From Glomus cerebriforme (Eukaryota; Glomeromycota; Glomeromycetes; Glomerales; Glomeraceae), in contig QKYT01000487.1 of assembly GCA_003550305.1 (NCBI GenBank), forward strand, positions 57,183-81,483: DNA of 24,301 nucleotides. The letters are read 5' to 3'. Positions within the stretch are counted from its first letter, which is position 1. Each line of letters starts with the position of its first letter. This document shows positions 19,374 through 24,301 of this stretch, in pieces. The notes beneath the pieces were generated by a model that was not told where the DNA came from, made no database searches, and worked only from the letters and a program-made list of their open reading frames with translations. The position numbers and the translations under genes were made by a program.

Positions 19374-19444
19374 AACTTTCATCGCAATATATTTATTTTA
19401 ATTGAAAGTATAAAAAAAGAAATAAATATATTGCGATGAAAGTT
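19374..19444. repeat. Perfect inverted repeat, 25-bp arms, 21-bp loop
   Basis: The left arm, 19374-19398, begins aactttcatcgcaatatat. The right arm, 19420-19444, is its exact reverse complement. The spacer is 19399-19419. The arms are not simple sequence, since they include the unique atcgcaatat, so chance is very unlikely. The ends show no obvious target-site duplication (c at 19373, a at 19445), so it does not look like a simple MITE. It could form a cruciform in DNA or a stable hairpin RNA. It lies in a long gene-free stretch. Confidence 0.9.
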
Positions 19445-21155
19445 AAGCTTAGAAAGTGAATTATTACATCAAAAGTTAAAAGAAAGAATGTCGGATGAAT
19501 ATTTTGTATATTTTGTTTACATATCACGATCTGTGAATTTTTTTCTTTTTTGAAAGTTGTGTAACCAATGTTATCTGACTATACTCTGATTATACAAAAT
19601 TCCTAATTAGACTCGATTAACCCATTCATTAAATATTGAAAATCAAACAAAGCAATTAAGTTATACAATAAGACAAATTTATCATTACTCGGAATAAGAT
19701 TTGCGGTGTATGATATAAACTAACTCAATTGTTATTTCTGGTTCTAGTAAGGCAAAAGAGCGCTTTAGTACATAGTAATGTTATTGATTGTTTTTTTTCT
19801 TTTCTTCTTTATTTAAAAAAAAAATAATTTCAAATTTGTCGCCTCTTTTGATTTTCAACAAAGCATTTTCATGACCTAACGCAGCAATTATATGCATATT
19901 TGTGATCTCATTCTTAAGATTAGTATACGCATTATGTAAATCTTACTGTGACACGAATATAGATAACTTTTTATTACGCGGAAAAAATATTAATATAAAT
20001 AAAAAGAAAAACTGTGGAACAAAAAAAAAAACAATGAAAAAATACCTAGTATGTCCCAATTAAATATGATTGGTTCAGTATATGCATAAGAAAATGAACA
20101 TGAACAAACTGAATATCAACACGTTATTAAAAAATATTGACTTAATTTATTTAGCAACTTAATAAGTAACAGCTGTATTATAAATTTGAATATCATATTT
20201 ATATGTAAAGACAATAACTAATTATATTTGCATTATTTTCAAAAGCTGGAACAAAATAAAAAGTATAAATCTTCAAAAGAATTTTTAATATTGCCTTATT
20301 AATCCATTATTGATGCGCATTAACTAAAATAGAACGATAGGACTTTAGATAAATTTATTTTCAGGAAGGGGGAAGAGATATTTCTTTATGTATGCTTTTA
20401 TAGTTTGCCAGTGAAATTTTATAATCTTTTCTTCCTTTGTTTCATCTAATTTCAAAGCCGGTTAGGCGGTTACTCAATTTCTCTTAAGGAATTTATAACA
20501 TCTAATCATGATTCTAAACATGTAAATAAAATAATCAAGCATATGATAACAATAATATCACGTCAAATTGATCACGCGTCAAATTAAAAATTAAATCATC
20601 TATTCATGCTTTAATCTGAAACTTTTAACATAAATACAATAATTGTTGAACAATATTATACAGAGGATTGTATCAACATTTTATATTATCGTACGTAATA
20701 GCGAGTTTTTTATATTTTTGGCGATATAAAAAACTAATATTAAAAAGTACAAGTACAAAATGTGTAAATTTTTATATTATGCAGTCCTTATATCACAAAT
20801 ATATACTAATCACACGCGTAATTCAAAATACAAGATCATGCAGAGTATTTTCATCCCTTGTTACCATAGATTTATTGATAATATATAATTTAAATTATTT
20901 ATACGTATTATAAGTTTCTTGTTATCTACTGTATCTTTAATTTTGCGAAACATATGAAAGCATATTAATACATTTAGTTACTATTTTTCTAAAAATAATT
21001 TATCCTTTAATAATATATATACTTCCCATATTTATAAAAAACATTTTTTTTTTTAGTATCTTAGAAATTAAAAATAATTTTTTAATAAGAGAAACTAAAA
21101 TCAACAATAAAAGTTTAATAATAAATTTATTTTATCGCACTATATGCATACATCT
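19445..21155. other. AT-rich intergenic DNA
   Basis: About 1.7 kb with no supported gene. The 81-codon plus-strand frame at 20668-20913 does not begin with ATG, is Tyr/Ile/Leu-rich without a domain, and is likely chance. A short direct repeat, cgtcaaatt, occurs twice near 20560-20585. Homopolymer A/T tracts are frequent. Confidence 0.45.
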
Positions 21156-21668
21156 CTAACATCTTCGAAATTGGATAAAGTTGTTCTGGGAAAATTCGAT
21201 GTCGAATTCATATTGGAAATTTGATTCAAGTAGGAAATATCAGATCAAAATTTGTAGTTGAATGTTAAAGTCGATCAAATCGAAATGAGTAATGATTTCT
21301 TTTTCATGAGAAATAATTGGATTAGAAATAGTAGATGTGAGTAAATAGGCAGGTAGGTTGAATTTATTCCTCAGTTGATTTATTAACTTCTTGATATTCG
21401 AGGAACCTTTTCGAATTTGTTTTAAAAGGAAATAATATTCTATTTTCCTCTCTTTTTCATTAAGAATTAGGTGATATTTATTGAGAACTTCATTATAAGC
21501 TTCTTTATTAGCAAGACGTTTATATTCAACTTTAACAATTTATTTTGGTTTGGCGATCATTTGCAGATAATATTCATCATTTTAGAAAAAATTTTGAGAT
21601 ACTAAATAATAAGTATTCAACACGAGCTGAAAATTTTCCATCTATAAAAATTTTAATTGTGATGACAT
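21156..21668 (-). pseudogene. Decayed unidentified gene, one frame with four internal stops
   Basis: A single minus-strand frame runs 171 codons from ATG (21668, MSSQLKFL) to a TAG at 21156. It is interrupted by only four stops: TAG at codon 9, two TAA in the first 45 codons, and a TGA near the end. Between the third and fourth stops about 100 codons are open, rich in Lys/Glu/Asn/Leu (EYKRLANKEAYNEVLNKYH, NQLRNKFNLPAYLLTSTI). That length and composition is far from random AT-rich translation. Each stop could come from one substitution in a Lys, Gln or similar codon. I do not recognise the family. The decayed region just upstream on the same strand (21967-22860) may be another part of the same gene or element. 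Confidence 0.6.
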
Positions 21669-21966
21669 TGTTTGTTGCTTTTTAAAGTTAATTATTAATT
21701 CTTAAATTTGTATTCAATTTACTTTACATCTATTCATTTATATTGAATTATTGAATTTAGCTGTTGGACGGTCTGCTTCTCGAGGATTTATAATCAAACT
21801 ATTTTTTAATATCATAAGGAATATAATAATTACGAAAGTACGTTTAAAAATTTTGTATTCTGTGATTCGTTATCGATTTTCGTAACAAGTCATATCTTCC
21901 CGTGAGTAGGTTGGTTCTTATTAAGGAAGATTACGAAAACTAAATTTGTACAAAATTCAGCTTTTC

Positions 21967-22860
21967 CTAAAATATCACGAATTTTATATTACAACACGAT
22001 TCCACTCCAAAGAAAAAAAGAAATCGGATTCTTCTTTTGATATTTCATTGCATTGTGTTTAATTTAATTTCATGAACTTCCAAGGTAATCAACTTTCCAT
22101 GTGAAATTATCATCAAATTTTCTAATTATTTTGTTGTTTGTACCTTCTCATTGATTATTCTTCTTACATCAGAATACAGAACTTGCAATGGAGATACCTT
22201 ATGTTGAGCAATCACTAGTTTAGTTGAAATGCTTGCCAGTCAGTTCTTTACAATATCCGAACTACCGAAGGTTAATAACTTTTAGACTTAATAATGACCG
22301 GTATACTTTAATGTAATGATGGGAATGATGTTGGATTTAGACAAACCTATTTCAAATACAAAAAAAAACATGGACCAATTTAACTCAGGCCGGATTGATT
22401 CGATTTGAACAAATAGAAAATAATATTTCAAAAAAATACTCACTGTTCTGTCGATTCAATACTTCAAGACCTGGCAATTCTCACTGTGAATATATACAAA
22501 GAATAAAAATTACCGAGGCCTGTTTGTTTATATTAATTTCCTTTGCTACTCTAAACTAGTTTTAATTTGTTGATATTTTGGGGTTGAACTGGATTCAGAT
22601 TTTAATGTTTAGAATAATTGGAAAGTATTTGATTAATTCTTCTGATGTCTCTTTGTAATAGAGTCCTTTAAATAATATGGAGTTATCTTTTGACGTAAAA
22701 GTCTTCCAATTCAAATTTGCATTTTTGTCATGTCCATGATAATTACCCGATTTTACGAGCCAGACCATTTATTTCCAAACGAGCTTTGAAGTAGCGGCTT
22801 TTTGTTTGATTTATTTATTTTTTTTATTGGTTTTCCTCCAGCTATTTTACAAAAATTCAT
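21967..22860 (-). pseudogene. Decayed unidentified gene with frameshifts and stops
   Basis: Minus-strand protein-like sequence hops between frames. From ATG at 22860 it reads MNFCKIAGGKPIKKINKSNK. A second frame gives RYFKARLEINGLARKIG (to 22743). A third (22768-22595, 57 residues) reads GNYHGHDKNANLNWKTF and YKETSEELIKYFPI. The text joins best as ..ARKIG|NYHGHDK.., implying a one-base indel near 22745. Another shift near 22371 leads to FEIGLSKSNIIPIITLKY and then, past stops, KLVIAQHKVSPLQVLYSDVR, HGKLITLEVHEIKLN and on to 21967. I do not recognise a domain. The repeated disruptions show it is dead. A mobile-element gene is a reasonable but unproven guess. Confidence 0.5.
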
Positions 22861-23991
22861 AGTTCTAGGCAAATCAAATTGGGCAAAATGAATCGTCAAA
22901 GTTATATCTACAGTATGTAATCAATTGAAAATAATTAATAAATAATTAATAAATAAGTGGTTTAATTTAGTTATGATATTGATTGATTTCATTCATAATA
23001 GTATATCACACTTTGCTAAACGGAAATCCTTTGGGAAATCTTACAACATATAATAGTAATTCTCAAATAATTTCGTTCGTGCTGAGACAAATAACCCTCA
23101 ATATAATGACTATACAAAATTTTTAAATGTTACATCATTTAAAAAAATTTGTTAATAAAGTGTGTATTTGAATTTTTGATGTATCATTGCATTGGAACTT
23201 CTTTGTAATGGTTTTTGATATAATATCTTATTCCCTTAAGATCAAGACAAGCCACAGTTTTAGAATTATATCATGTGATGTGTAATGCTGACCAGAATTA
23301 TTAATTATTGTTTATCTGTTATTAATATGGGCCGATTTGACGCATCATATCCATAGTAAATGGCCAATAATTTTTAATTCAGCTAACAGACTGCTAACAG
23401 ATTACGGATGAATGATCTCCAAATGACACCGTTTTAGTGACGAATTCTGACAGCACTAGAAAGGGTGAAATGTACTGTGGTCTGTACAAATTTCTATTGA
23501 CAAGATGGATTATCTTTGTTTTGTGTTATCTTCTCATTGTCTATGGCTTATGGCTTTTAAAATGGTAATGACATTTTCACAATTAAACTAATAAAACCTC
23601 TGCTGCCATTGCAGGGATTTTCTCAAAATAGCTTAAGATTAATAAACTAGAATGCAGGTCCTAGACCGTCGACCATCTTTACTATTATTGCTCACTCATA
23701 GTCGAATCTGCAGATCTTTCGGATCGAAACACAACATGATACAACATACATTCGAATATTTGATTTTTTATCAGTTTAATAAGTTATACCAAGAAATATG
23801 ATATGGTAATTATAGTAAAAATCAATATTTTATTAATTTACATAATATAGACGATTCAGTTTCAACGGAATTCCATGGACTTACTCTTATTGATGATTAT
23901 AATCAAATCTTATTTTGTAATAAATTCGATAGACCGATACATAAAATCAAATAAGATCATAATTGTTCTTTTATATCATTTTACTAGTCTA
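22861..23991. other. AT-rich intergenic DNA
   Basis: Upstream of the decayed gene there is a tandem aataattaata duplication (about 22930-22952). A direct repeat, gctaacaga..gctaacaga, lies at about 23382-23401. No gene is supported. From about 23270 to 23760 composition is somewhat less AT-rich, but no long frame or domain is visible. Confidence 0.4.
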
Positions 23992-24240
23992 TCACTTTGT
24001 TTCTGACGAGTAACCTGGTACCCATCCTCTTGAAAGAAAGCTAAGCCCAAGAGATGAGAANCATTGAGCAGTCCGTTTATCACCTATCAGCAGAGAGCGT
24101 AAAGAGAATATAGTTAATGTTCTTACACGTGCACGGGCAAGGATAAACACAGATCGGGATCTTTTCTAATTGGATCCATTTACCCCAGAATCGCCATATC
24201 CACGTGACTTTTGGCCGGCATTACGGCATTAAGAAATTAT
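23992..24240 (-). repeat. GC-richer block open in several frames, probable dispersed repeat or gene relic
   Basis: The minus frame ending in TGA at 23992-23994 is open for 57 codons back to a TAG at 24168-24166. It includes SVFILARARVRTLTIFSL and SSLGLSFLSRGWVPGYS, and continues upstream of the TAG as GQKSRGYGDSGVNGSN. At least two plus-strand frames over the same DNA are also mostly open (one reads PFTPESPYPRDFWPALRH). That means composition alone lowers the number of stops. No ATG suits the minus frame. The ambiguous base at 24061 falls inside it. The abrupt change in composition suggests an inserted repeat, and the window ends too soon to see its boundaries. Confidence 0.35.
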
Positions 24241-24301
24241 CCATATGATGAACAAATAGGATTTCACACCTTGTAAAAAAAACTGTACTTAGTAAAAACA
24301 G

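Noticed and set aside
19374..19444. Long inverted repeat as a MITE
   Set aside because: No direct flanking duplication is visible and no transposon-type terminal motif is present, so it is kept only as an inverted repeat.
20668..20913. 81-codon plus-strand frame
   Set aside because: It has no ATG at its start, no domain, and a composition as expected from AT-rich DNA.
24149..24155. Second adapter trace (agatcgg)
   Set aside because: Only seven bases match. That length is expected by chance several times in a window of this size.

Overview
The window looks like nuclear DNA from an arbuscular mycorrhizal fungus (Glomeromycotina), most likely Rhizophagus irregularis or a close relative. Three things point there. 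The intergenic DNA is extremely AT-rich. Two intronless F-box genes have the N-terminal style typical of the very large F-box expansion in that lineage. One HMG-box gene is of the MATA-HMG type, which is strongly amplified there. Candidate introns are short (about 60-85 bp) with GT..AG ends. The species name is recognised from memory of gene families, not from a search.

Layout: 1-3.1 kb is AT-rich intergenic DNA carrying a small hAT-type MITE (1473-1615) with 12-bp terminal inverted repeats and an intact 8-bp target-site duplication. At 3.2-4.7 kb lies F-box gene 1 (+). At 5.7-6.0 kb is a small, probably two-exon gene of unknown function (-). At 6.1-7.0 kb there is decayed transposase-like coding sequence (-). 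It lies next to a stretch (6270-6351) that matches an Illumina sequencing adapter followed by poly-A, so the assembly there is suspect. The 8-10.9 kb region is less AT-rich and holds broken coding fragments, the clearest being a coiled-coil pseudogene (9958-10795, +). F-box gene 2 (-) occupies 11.4-12.9 kb, convergent with gene 1. At 13.3-15.5 kb lie a transposase relic and a GC-richer block. The HMG-box gene (-) is at 17.0-17.8 kb. From 17.8 to 21.1 kb the DNA is intergenic with a striking perfect 25-bp-stem inverted repeat. At 21.2-22.9 kb are two decayed coding regions on the minus strand, full of stops and frameshifts. The right end (24.0-24.24 kb) is a GC-richer block open in several frames, probably a dispersed repeat.

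Three genes are well supported (two F-box, one HMG); the 69-aa gene is plausible. The F-box pair are diverged duplicates that also share an upstream 22-bp block and a 3'-flank block, so whole transcription units were copied. No operon-like or pathway logic links the genes. I see no CRISPR array, rRNA or convincing tRNA, and no clear new biological system. The most notable items are the adapter artefact, the MITE, the conserved F-box flank element, the long hairpin, and the unannotated pseudogenes.
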